Part shown: positions 26,147 through 34,023 of the stretch, piece by piece | How positions within the stretch are numbered: the stretch's first letter is position 1 | Layout: every line of letters starts with the position of its first letter | The notes under the pieces: model-generated | What the model saw: only the letters and a program-made list of their open reading frames with translations | The model's database searches: none | Told to the model about the DNA's origin: nothing | Assembly: GCA_964454015.1 (NCBI GenBank) | Contig: CAYVQF010000022.1 | Span: forward strand, 12,209-76,208 | Direction of reading: 5' to 3' | DNA from: CAYVQF01 sp964454015 | GTDB lineage: Bacteria > Myxococcota_A > Bradymonadia > UBA4248 | Length of the DNA: 64,000 bases | Translations under genes and position numbers: made by a program

Positions 26147-26271
26147 GGGGTCTCCGGGGTGACGCAGCAGGTGGTGGCCAAGGCCATGTCAAGGCTGGCA
26201 CGAGACTAGCGCCCTCGGCGCATGGTGCGCAAGCGCCGCGTTCCTGGCGGCGCGAGCCGTGCCGGGTGAGG

Positions 26272-28524
26272 CTATGGGGAGCGGACACAGCGGACGAAGG
26301 TTTCCGTGTTGGATTTGATGAGGGAGCGGGTGGAGCCAATCTGAAAATCTACGCACCAGGCGCGAGACGGTGTGCCGCTGATCGTGGTAGACGACCAATA
26401 CTGTTGATTGCTAGCGACCATGGTTCGCGGGAAGAAGTCAGAGAAAAAGGATGCGGTGGAGCTTCTGTTGTCGACGATGCTGCGCAGCTCTTTGACGTTG
26501 GGTAAGCGCCAGCCCGTTTGCCCTCCCCAACTCAAAGCGCTGCAGGTGGTGAGGGCTGTCTGCCAAGTGCCGCGCAGGGCGTTTCCGTTGGCGCAGTCGC
26601 TCCCGCTCAGGCCTGCCGAACAGCCTTGCCAGTGGAGCCCAGTGACGAGATCCACGACCACGGGTTGACTGGGCATGGTGGTGTTGGTTTGAAAACGCGC
26701 AGCGACGACGGGGATCTGTCCGCGGACACAGCGTGTGGGGCGCTCGTTGGTTTTAAAGCCGCCTTCGACGAAGCCGCTGCCAAAACTGACCTGCCAGGAC
26801 TGGCCCGGATTGGCGGGACGGGTCGAGGAGGTGTGGAAGAAGGCAGCAGGGGTGCTGGGGAAGGCGACGGGGTCGATCATGGGTCCGCTGGGGTGACCGT
26901 AATCGACGAGGGATTCCAACTCGAAATCGTTGGGCATGCGCCAGTCTCGGAAGCCGCCCCAGACGAGACTTTCGCAGAGGGGAAAGTGATCGGACCAGGC
27001 GGCGTGCGTGGCAGATCCTTGGCAGGTCGCGCCGGTCATCCCATTGGCGCAGCCTTGCCAGAACAGACCGGTGAGCAGGTCTTCGACGACGGGTTGGTTG
27101 GGCACGGTCAGGTCGCGCCGATAGCGTGTGTTGGCGTTGTTGATGACGTCCCAGCCGAAATGGGCGTCCTGGCCGCGGTAGTTTCCCGTGCTTGGGCAGG
27201 CGGTCAGGGCGGTGGTGTCGTCGTAACAAGTGCGTTGGTTGGTGTCGCTCTGCGGGAAGGCCCCGCGTGGCGCGTTGCACGTCCCCACGCCGCACCCCGG
27301 CGATTGACATTCGCTCGCGGCGCAGATGTCATAGGCGCGATCAGGCTCATCGATGCGTTGACAGTGGGTGAGGTCGGGCGCTTGGGCACAGCTCTGGACC
27401 GCACAGATACCGAGGGTGTTCTTGCAAAGCTCGTCGACGGCACAGGGTTCGCGCCAGAGCCAGGTGCTGCCGTTTAAGAGACACTGGTACTCGACATCGC
27501 CGCAGCGCTGGGTGAGGCAGGCCTGCTCTGGGGCACAGGCCAGGGTGTCGCCCTCGCTGCAGTTCCCGTGGGCATTGTTTTGACCACAGCCCAGACAGGT
27601 GCGGCCCGTGCTCAGTGTGGTCTCGGTGCAGAGGTCGGGGCAGGGGCCAGGCGTGGTGAGACATTGCTCACTGGGGCTACAGCCCGCCTCACAGCAACCG
27701 CTGGCGCTGCAGCGTGGGCCCTCGGTGCAGGTCGCGCTGCCGTTGCATTCGCTCTCGAGGCAGCCACTGCTCTCACAGGTGATACGGGTTCCTGCGCAAG
27801 TGCCGCTGAAGCAGGCGTCACCGTACGTGCAGAGGTCGCCGTCGTCGCAGATGCTCTCTGAGCGCCATTGCCACTGGCCATCACGCTCGGTGCAGTAATA
27901 GGGCTGGCCATTGCAGCTTTGCACGGCGCAAAGGGTGTGGTCGTCGTTGGAGCAGGTGAAGGTGCCGCCCGTCTGACAGCTACTCAATTCGGCTGAAGCA
28001 GTGCAACCCACACATGTCAAGCCGACAACCAGGGTTTCCAAGCCGCAGGTGTCAATGCTATCCTCACAAACCCCGGGGACCTTCGTACAGCCAAATCCTT
28101 CGACGCAGAGGCCATCACAGCAGCCAGCGTCAGAGCACTCGAGCGCCGTCCCGCTGCAGGTGCCGGCGTTGCACCGGTCGTTATCGGTGCACACCGAGTT
28201 GTCGTCACATTTATCGTCGGTGTGCCAGGCCCAGCTCCCAGTGGACTGGGTGCAATAGTAAAGCACGCCGTCACAGGCAAAGTCGTGGCAGAGTCTGTCG
28301 GCGTCACAGGTGATGCTGGGGCAAACGGGAGGAAGCTCGGTCTCATCCACTTCCAGAGGGTCGGCGTCGTCTGCCTCTTGGTCGTTCGTGTCGTCTGCGT
28401 CTAAGGCGTCACTCTGTGGGGTGTCTTCGTCAGGGGGCGGGTCGGCGAAGTCTGTGAGGGTGTGGCAGGCGCTCAGGGCCACCATGAGGCAGCCAACGAA
28501 GGTGAGCTTCAGGGATCGGGTCAT
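26272..28524 (-). CDS. Large Cys-rich lipoprotein with two DUF1566 (Lcl) domains
   Basis: A 750-residue lipoprotein with lipobox LSAC at about residue 20 and an Asp/Glu-rich tether to residue 65. About 400 residues of Cys-rich repeats follow (CxxxxCDDxxVCTxxDxC-like units, as in many myxobacterial surface proteins). Two C-terminal DUF1566/Lcl-type domains are marked by TGLFWQGC/TGLHWQGC, WRMPNDFELESLVDYG/WRLPNVKELRSIVDN and CVRG/CVRSP. The ATG at 28524 is chosen because the frame further upstream is not signal-like. A run of nine A/T bases lies 14 bases upstream. Likely on the cell surface or secreted; no enzyme motif. Confidence 0.85.
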   Translation of the reverse strand: MTRSLKLTFVGCLMVALSACHTLTDFADPPPDEDTPQSDALDADDTNDQEADDADPLEVDETELPPVCPSITCDADRLCHDFACDGVLYYCTQSTGSWAWHTDDKCDDNSVCTDNDRCNAGTCSGTALECSDAGCCDGLCVEGFGCTKVPGVCEDSIDTCGLETLVVGLTCVGCTASAELSSCQTGGTFTCSNDDHTLCAVQSCNGQPYYCTERDGQWQWRSESICDDGDLCTYGDACFSGTCAGTRITCESSGCLESECNGSATCTEGPRCSASGCCEAGCSPSEQCLTTPGPCPDLCTETTLSTGRTCLGCGQNNAHGNCSEGDTLACAPEQACLTQRCGDVEYQCLLNGSTWLWREPCAVDELCKNTLGICAVQSCAQAPDLTHCQRIDEPDRAYDICAASECQSPGCGVGTCNAPRGAFPQSDTNQRTCYDDTTALTACPSTGNYRGQDAHFGWDVINNANTRYRRDLTVPNQPVVEDLLTGLFWQGCANGMTGATCQGSATHAAWSDHFPLCESLVWGGFRDWRMPNDFELESLVDYGHPSGPMIDPVAFPSTPAAFFHTSSTRPANPGQSWQVSFGSGFVEGGFKTNERPTRCVRGQIPVVAARFQTNTTMPSQPVVVDLVTGLHWQGCSAGLSGSDCANGNALRGTWQTALTTCSALSWGGQTGWRLPNVKELRSIVDNRSSTASFFSDFFPRTMVASNQQYWSSTTISGTPSRAWCVDFQIGSTRSLIKSNTETFVRCVRSP

Positions 28525-28538
28525 CGCATTTCCAGGGT

Positions 28539-28547
28539 AAAAAAAAA
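28539..28547 (+). repeat. Nine-base A homopolymer before a lipoprotein start
   Basis: Nine consecutive A on the plus strand (T in the transcript sense), rare in this GC-rich sequence. It lies 14 bases before the start of the Cys-rich lipoprotein gene, where slippage could change leader length. Confidence 0.6.
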
Positions 28548-28599
28548 CAACCAACCTTTCGATTACAGCGCCCTTTGCGCACTGTTGTGGCACCAGCGC

Positions 28600-28629
28600 A
28601 TAGTATCGCTGTTGTTTGGGCCACCGCAA
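28600..28629 (-). promoter_or_regulatory. Promoter candidate for the Cys-rich lipoprotein
   Basis: Minus strand TTGCGG, 18-base spacer, TACTAT. About 76 bases upstream of the start codon; the -35 is weak. Confidence 0.35.
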
Positions 28630-28679
28630 GGTTGGATTTTGACGATCATGGGCCGGGCGCTCCATTTTCTGGTGGGCCG

Positions 28680-28708
28680 TTGACAGCCTCCCTGGGCCTT
28701 GCTTAACT
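28680..28708 (+). promoter_or_regulatory. Promoter for ybjN-like gene and pspA
   Basis: TTGACA, a 17-base spacer and TTAACT. It leaves a leader of about 125 bases before the start at 28839. Confidence 0.45.
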
Positions 28709-28838
28709 TGTTCGGGCTCGCTCTTGACGCGGCCCCGCAGGTTGGGGCTGGAGTCTTTGACTTGCGCTCTCGTTGGCTTCGAGTGGCCACTTGACGCGTC
28801 ATGTTTTGCGTCGGCACGGACGGCGCAGGAGGAATGCC

Positions 28839-29264
28839 ATGCGGACGAATGACGATATCGAAGGATACCTGATCGAATTGGGGATGCCTTTCGAGCAGCT
28901 CGACGAGGGGATCTGGCGGCTGAACAACGAAGACGACGGGGTCGATAACCTGGTGGTCATGCATTCCCCACCGATCATCTTCTTCCGGGTCAAGCTGATG
29001 GAGGTGCCTCAAGAGAATCAGGCGGGTCTCTATGAGAAGCTGCTGGTCTTGAACGCGACGGAGATGGTGGCCGGGGCTTACGGAATCGAGGATGGTCACG
29101 TGGTCATCGTCGACACGCTGCAGTCGGAGAACCTCGACTTCAACGAGTTCCAGGCTTCTGTGGAGTCGTTGTCCATGGCCGTGGCGGAGCATTACCCGGT
29201 GTTGCGGGGATTCCGCGATAAGGCACCGCTCTCCAGTGCCGATGAGGCGCCGGTGGCAGGCTGA
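28839..29264 (+). CDS. YbjN-like (type III chaperone fold) protein
   Basis: A 141-residue cytoplasmic acidic protein: an initial helix (TNDDIEGYLIELG), strands LDEGIWRLNN and NLVVMHSPPIIFFRVKLMEVP, helix YEKLLVLNATEM, strands YGIEDGHVVIVDTL and a long C-terminal helix. This order fits the YbjN/secretion-chaperone fold, and the shortness of motifs makes it a fold-level call only. The ATG has GGAGGAAT upstream. pspA follows 77 bases downstream, suggesting a joint role in membrane stress. A weaker relative is encoded at 38501. Confidence 0.75.
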   Translation: MRTNDDIEGYLIELGMPFEQLDEGIWRLNNEDDGVDNLVVMHSPPIIFFRVKLMEVPQENQAGLYEKLLVLNATEMVAGAYGIEDGHVVIVDTLQSENLDFNEFQASVESLSMAVAEHYPVLRGFRDKAPLSSADEAPVAG

Positions 29265-29341
29265 GTGGGTCATTCTGAGAGGCGACAACAGAGTATTGGA
29301 AGGCGGTCTCGGACTGCCCTCAGGCAAGTGAGGAGCAAAGC

Positions 29342-30118
29342 ATGGGCATTTTTGGACGGCTGGGCACACTGCTGAAAGCGAACATCAACGACCTGATCTC
29401 GCGGGCAGAAGACCCAGAAAAAATCTTGAATCAGTTGATCATCGACATGCGCGAGCAACTGGTCAACGCCAAGAAACAGGTCGCCGTGGCCATCGCCGAC
29501 GAGAAACGCCTGAAGAAACAGCTCGAGAACGAGCTGACCATGTCTTCAGAGTGGGAGAAGAAGGCCATGATGGCGGTGCGCGCCGGCAAGGACGACCTCG
29601 CCAAAGAGGCGCTGCAGCGCAAGACCGACCACGACAACTTGGCGAGCGAGTACCAGAAGCAGTGGGAAGCCCAGAAAGCGGCGACGGACAAGCTGCGCTC
29701 CTCCCTGCGCCAGCTCAACAACAAGATCGAAGAGGCGACGCGCAAAAAGAACCTCCTCATCGCGCGTCAGAAGCGGGTCAAAGCACAGCAGGCGATCCAA
29801 GCGACCATGTCGGGCCTCTCGGACAACTCCGCCTTTGACGCTTTCGACCGCATGGCCGAGAAGGTCGATCGCATGGAGGCCGAGGCCGAGGCCCAGAGCG
29901 AGCTCGCGGCCGATTTTTCTGGTTCCGATCTGGACTCCAAGTTCTCCGAGCTCGAACAGGACCACGGCGCCGACGACGCTCTGGCCGCCCTCAAGGCCAA
30001 GATGGGGATGGCCCAGCCGGCGCGCAAAGAAGCGCCTTCCTTCTCCTACGAAGAGGAGAGCGTGGGGGTGTCTTCAGGGAAATCTTCTGGCGGTCGGTGG
30101 GATCGGGAAGACTTCTAA
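29342..30118 (+). CDS. pspA: PspA/IM30 family membrane-stress protein
   Basis: A 258-residue PspA/IM30/Vipp1-type protein. The amphipathic N-terminal helix MGIFGRLGTLLKANINDLI binds stressed inner membrane. It is followed by EDPEKILNQLIIDM and a coiled coil running to about residue 190. The C-terminal 60 residues are low-complexity and end in a Ser/Gly-rich tail. Such proteins assemble into rods or rings that repair membranes. GAGGAG lies 9 bases before the ATG. No pspB/C/F genes are adjacent; the upstream YbjN-like gene may be its functional partner. Confidence 0.92.
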   Translation: MGIFGRLGTLLKANINDLISRAEDPEKILNQLIIDMREQLVNAKKQVAVAIADEKRLKKQLENELTMSSEWEKKAMMAVRAGKDDLAKEALQRKTDHDNLASEYQKQWEAQKAATDKLRSSLRQLNNKIEEATRKKNLLIARQKRVKAQQAIQATMSGLSDNSAFDAFDRMAEKVDRMEAEAEAQSELAADFSGSDLDSKFSELEQDHGADDALAALKAKMGMAQPARKEAPSFSYEEESVGVSSGKSSGGRWDREDF

Positions 30119-30123
30119 GCCCG

Positions 30124-31932
30124 CTAAGGGAGGCAGTCCAGAGGGGGCTCGGCCAGGATCGCCGACAGCAGCCCTTCTCTAGCCTCGTCGAGGCGCAAGG
30201 CGAGGGCCGGCAGCACTTTGGTCTCTGGTAAGAGACGGACGAAAATCACCATGGCGTCACGGATGACCTCGAAGGTGATGAAGGGCTCGGCCTGGTCGAA
30301 GCGCGTGGTGGCCAAGGGGCGGATGATGTCACCCACTTCGAGGCCGGCGCGCTGCGCCATGCTGCCGCGTTCCACCGCCAAGGCCACCAGCTCGACGCGT
30401 TCGACGTCATAGCCGATCTCGACGCCCAGGGAGGGGTGGGTGGTGGTGGTGTTGCTGAGGGTGAGGCCCGCGTTGCGCAGTAAGGCGTGCACGGGGAGGG
30501 TCACCTTGTCATCGATGAAGGGGGTGAAGAAGGGGGTGAAGCTGGTGCCGGCATAGGCGCTGAAGGCCTGCCGCAGCGAGCGGTTGTCATGGGCCTGCTC
30601 CCAGCTCACGCTGGTGGCGAGGTGGCGCCAGAAGCCGCGCAAGGAGCGCTGGTTCTGGGAGATGTCGCGCAGCATGAGGTCCAAGGCGAGGCTGAGCAAG
30701 ACCCCGTGGTCATAGGGGAGGCGCGCCCAATCGAGCTCGGTGGCGCTGTGACCGCTGCGGGCTGGGTTGAGCAGGTAGGCCGAGGCGTGCTCCGCAAGCT
30801 GGGCGAGGAAGTCCGCTGGGGTGCCAATGCCACTCTGGGCCACGACCAAGGCCGCCACGTAGTTGGTCATGCCTTCGCGGAACCACTCGGTTTGCTCCCA
30901 CGCGTCAGGGGCGCACTCCAGCCCTTCGCCGTTGTAGAGGTGGAAGACCTCGTGGGCGATGAGGCGCGCCTGCTGAATGCGGTCGTTCAAGGCGGCGCTG
31001 CCCACCTGGAGCACCACGCCCCCCTGACGCGCAAAGCCGATGCGGGCGCCGAGATCCCACTGGGCCGGCAAGAGCAGGATGGCCATGTGCGGGGGCGTGC
31101 GTTGCGGCGCCCAGCAGTGCAGGGCGCTCACCAGGGTGGTGATGTCTTCCAGGAGTCGCTCCGGCACCTGAGTGAAGGCCGGCGCGACGGCGACGTTGAG
31201 CTGGGCCGTGGGGTGGGGGAGGGTTAGCAAGGCGAGGCCCTCCTCGATCCAGAGGATGGAGCGCAGGAGGTGGCGGTTGTTGGGGGCCAGGAGGTGGTGA
31301 TCCTCCACCGCCAAGGTCGAGGCCATGCCCAAGCCCTCGGGGAGCGGCGTGATGGCCACGCGGGTGGGGAGGCGCGCCGCCTCATGGCGTTGCGCGACCT
31401 CGAGGAACAGAGACTCGCCGGGAAAAAAGAGGAAGCCTGCGTGGGACTGCGGGCTCAGGCTGGTGACGCGCCAGGCCGGGCGCGGCTGGGGGTGCACGGC
31501 GACCTGGTAGTGGAGGGTGATGGGCTCCGGGGTGGCGGGCAGGGAGAAGCAGCCGCTGGGATCGGGACGCACCATGGCGGCGCGCTCAGCGATCCACATC
31601 CCGTGGAGATGGAAGGACTCGCCGGCGCGGTGGCCGATGGCGGGGAGACAGATGCGGACGCCAGCGAAGTCCGGTGGGAGATAGGCGCGAACCTCCCAGC
31701 TCCCGGCGGCCAGGTCGGCTTCGAGGTGATAGGTGACCTGGCCATGGGCGTGGAGGGGGGCGTCGTCGGCCGCATGGCGGCAGCCCAGGCAGACAAGGAC
31801 GAGGCCACAGGACACGAGCCAGGGCTGGATCCTCTGCCGCTGCCATGTCGGGTGGCCGTGGGCGCGCAAGGAGACCTCGGAGTGAGCAAGGGAAGGGCTG
31901 CCGCTGGATCGCCCCACCAGCCGCGTGGCCAT
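30124..31932 (-). CDS. M61-like lipoprotein protease with PDZ domain
   Basis: A 602-residue exported protein. The Arg/His-rich start and hydrophobic segment end in lipobox VCLGC at about residue 51. An N-terminal beta-sandwich (YHLEADL) comes before the gluzincin motif HEVFHLYNG near residue 325, with a downstream EWFREGMTNY Glu as third zinc ligand. The C-terminal 100 residues form a PDZ domain. This order fits the M61 glycyl-aminopeptidase family. The ATG at 31932 is chosen; longer in-frame starts are unlikely. The stop lies 6 bases from the pspA stop (convergent), and the gene is divergent from the sigma54 activator. Confidence 0.82.
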   Translation of the reverse strand: MATRLVGRSSGSPSLAHSEVSLRAHGHPTWQRQRIQPWLVSCGLVLVCLGCRHAADDAPLHAHGQVTYHLEADLAAGSWEVRAYLPPDFAGVRICLPAIGHRAGESFHLHGMWIAERAAMVRPDPSGCFSLPATPEPITLHYQVAVHPQPRPAWRVTSLSPQSHAGFLFFPGESLFLEVAQRHEAARLPTRVAITPLPEGLGMASTLAVEDHHLLAPNNRHLLRSILWIEEGLALLTLPHPTAQLNVAVAPAFTQVPERLLEDITTLVSALHCWAPQRTPPHMAILLLPAQWDLGARIGFARQGGVVLQVGSAALNDRIQQARLIAHEVFHLYNGEGLECAPDAWEQTEWFREGMTNYVAALVVAQSGIGTPADFLAQLAEHASAYLLNPARSGHSATELDWARLPYDHGVLLSLALDLMLRDISQNQRSLRGFWRHLATSVSWEQAHDNRSLRQAFSAYAGTSFTPFFTPFIDDKVTLPVHALLRNAGLTLSNTTTTHPSLGVEIGYDVERVELVALAVERGSMAQRAGLEVGDIIRPLATTRFDQAEPFITFEVIRDAMVIFVRLLPETKVLPALALRLDEAREGLLSAILAEPPLDCLP

Positions 31933-32011
31933 GGTGACATGGCCGCGTGGGCTGGGGTAATTTTGACCCTTGGCGCAGGACGACCCTTTGGGTGCTGCGC
32001 GGTCCACCGGC

Positions 32012-32040
32012 GCGACAGGTGCCCGTTTTCGCGCTATGCT
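32012..32040 (+). promoter_or_regulatory. Promoter candidate for the FHA-GAF-sigma54 activator
   Basis: GCGACA, 17-base spacer, TATGCT; the -10 ends 44 bases before the start codon. Confidence 0.45.
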
Positions 32041-32084
32041 GGCAAGCGGCGCCGCCCTGCGCCACGTCAAGAGCGAGGGAGTCG

Positions 32085-34019
32085 ATGGAGATTCGCCTGC
32101 AATGCGAGGCAGATGCTTTGGATGTCACCCTGGCCGATGAGGTCATTACCATCGGCCGGGCGCAAGGGAACCTGGTGCGTCTCTCCCATGCGCAGGTTTC
32201 TGGCCTGCACGGTCAGATCTTCCGCCGGGATGGGCGAGTCTTTTTTCAGGACTTGGGTTCCACGAACGGTTCGCTGGTGCGCTTTCGTGGGGAAGAGCAC
32301 GTGGTCGAGGGCGTGGGGCAGCGTGAAGCGGAGCTCTTTGACGGGGCGGAGCTGCTCTTGGGCGATCGCCGCAACCCGGCGTTGTTGCGGGTGAGCCTGG
32401 TGACGCCGACGGCGGAGAGAGATCCCGCGCGCGCCTTGGCCAAGACGGTGGTGGCCAGTCGCGCCTTTGCCGAGGTGGCCAAGCTGCCGTCGGCGCTGCT
32501 GAGCGAAGGCAGCGAGCGCGGACGGATGGCGACGCTGCTCGAGTTGGTGGCGACCCTGCAACAGGAGCAGGAGGTGGCGGAGGTGGCGCGTCAGGGGGTG
32601 GATGGTCTCTTTGCCGGCTTGCCGATGGCGCAGGTGGCGGGGCTTTTCCTTCAGGGCGCGCGCGGGGTGGTGCCGGTGCAGGTGCGGCAGCGTGAGCAGA
32701 CGGCGCTGTTGACCGTCCCCTGGGCGCGGGTAGAGCCCCTGTTTCAGGAGGCGCTGGCGCGGCGGGCCGTGGTCCAGATCGAAGACGGTCGCACTTTGAC
32801 GGCCCGTTTCGAGTTGGCCCGAGGGCAGCTTCAGTCGGCCCTGGCCTATCCCATCGTCGAAGGTGAGGCCGTGTGTGGCCTCATCGTGGTGGCCGGTCCG
32901 GGGCGTTTCTCGGCCAACGACCTGGACTGGTTTGCCCTGGCGAGCGCCCACCTGTCGCTGGCGCTCAGGAACGGGCGCTTGCTGAAGCGTTTGCAAGAGG
33001 CCAACTCGAGCTTGCGCGAAGAGAACAGCCACCTGCGGCACAGCGTGGCGGCGGCCGATGCCGGTGAGCGGGCCATCCTGGGCAAGAGCCCGGCCCTGAG
33101 CCGGGTCTTGCGTCAGGTCGAGATGGTGGCGCGTACGGACACTTCGGTGCTGATTCAAGGGGAGACGGGGACAGGGAAAGAGCTGATCGCGCGGCTCATC
33201 CATGCGGCCAGCCCACGGGCGCAGGCCTTCTTTGCTGCGGTGAACTGCGGCGCCCTGACGGAGTCGTTGCTGGAGAGCGAGCTCTTTGGCCATGTCAAAG
33301 GTGCCTTCACGGGCGCCACCCGCGACAAGGCGGGTCTCTTCGAGATGGCCCACGGCGGCACCCTCTTTCTCGATGAGTTCGGTGATGTTTCGCCGCGCTT
33401 GCAGGTGAAGTTGCTGCGGGCGCTGGAGAACGGGGAGATCACCCCCGTGGGCGCCGGGCAGGTCAAGGTGGTCGATGTGCGCCTGGTGGTGGCGAGCAAC
33501 AAGGACCTGCGCGCGGAGGTCGCGGCCGGGCGCCTGCGGGAGGATCTCTTCTACCGGGTGCATGTCTTTCCCGTGGCCTTGCCGCCGCTGCGCGAACGGA
33601 GCGGGGACGTGGAGGTGCTGGCGCGGGCGTTTTTGGGGCGGTGCGCTGAGCGTTTTTCCAAGTCTTTGCCAGGCTTCAGCGCCGAGGCGATGGCCAAGCT
33701 CAACGCTTATGCGTGGCCCGGGAACGTGCGGGAGCTGCAGAACGAGGTCGAGCGGGCGGCCCTCATGGTCGAGGATGGCAAGCTGATCGGGCCGGATGAC
33801 TTATCGGAGCGCATTGGCGGGGCCATGGACTTACCGGCGACGCTGGGGCCGCTCCACGCGGCCATGGAAGAGATCGAGGGGCGCTATCTCCAACGTGCTC
33901 TGGCGGCGCATGCCTTCAACCGGACGCAGACGGCGAAGACGCTGGGGATCAGTCGTCAAGCCTTGACTGGCAAGCTGCACAAATACGGGCTCTTCGACTA
34001 TCGCGGCGATGAGGAGTGA
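32085..34019 (+). CDS. FHA-GAF-AAA+ sigma54-dependent activator
   Basis: A 644-residue transcription activator. Residues 1-95 form an FHA domain (TIGRAQGNLVRLSH, GSTNGSLV) that reads phospho-Thr. About 155-320 is GAF-like (sensor). About 325-555 is the AAA+ domain with Walker A GETGTGKE, the sigma54-contact loop GAFTGA, Walker B GGTLFLDEFGD and the arginine finger region LREDLFYRVHVF. About 595-640 is a Fis-type HTH (TQTAKTLGISRQALTGKL). The GAFTGA loop indicates true sigma54 dependence. FHA input suggests control by a Ser/Thr kinase, such as the one at 45.7 kb. The ATG has GAGGGAG upstream. Confidence 0.93.
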   Translation: MEIRLQCEADALDVTLADEVITIGRAQGNLVRLSHAQVSGLHGQIFRRDGRVFFQDLGSTNGSLVRFRGEEHVVEGVGQREAELFDGAELLLGDRRNPALLRVSLVTPTAERDPARALAKTVVASRAFAEVAKLPSALLSEGSERGRMATLLELVATLQQEQEVAEVARQGVDGLFAGLPMAQVAGLFLQGARGVVPVQVRQREQTALLTVPWARVEPLFQEALARRAVVQIEDGRTLTARFELARGQLQSALAYPIVEGEAVCGLIVVAGPGRFSANDLDWFALASAHLSLALRNGRLLKRLQEANSSLREENSHLRHSVAAADAGERAILGKSPALSRVLRQVEMVARTDTSVLIQGETGTGKELIARLIHAASPRAQAFFAAVNCGALTESLLESELFGHVKGAFTGATRDKAGLFEMAHGGTLFLDEFGDVSPRLQVKLLRALENGEITPVGAGQVKVVDVRLVVASNKDLRAEVAAGRLREDLFYRVHVFPVALPPLRERSGDVEVLARAFLGRCAERFSKSLPGFSAEAMAKLNAYAWPGNVRELQNEVERAALMVEDGKLIGPDDLSERIGGAMDLPATLGPLHAAMEEIEGRYLQRALAAHAFNRTQTAKTLGISRQALTGKLHKYGLFDYRGDEE

Positions 34020-34023
34020 GGGG

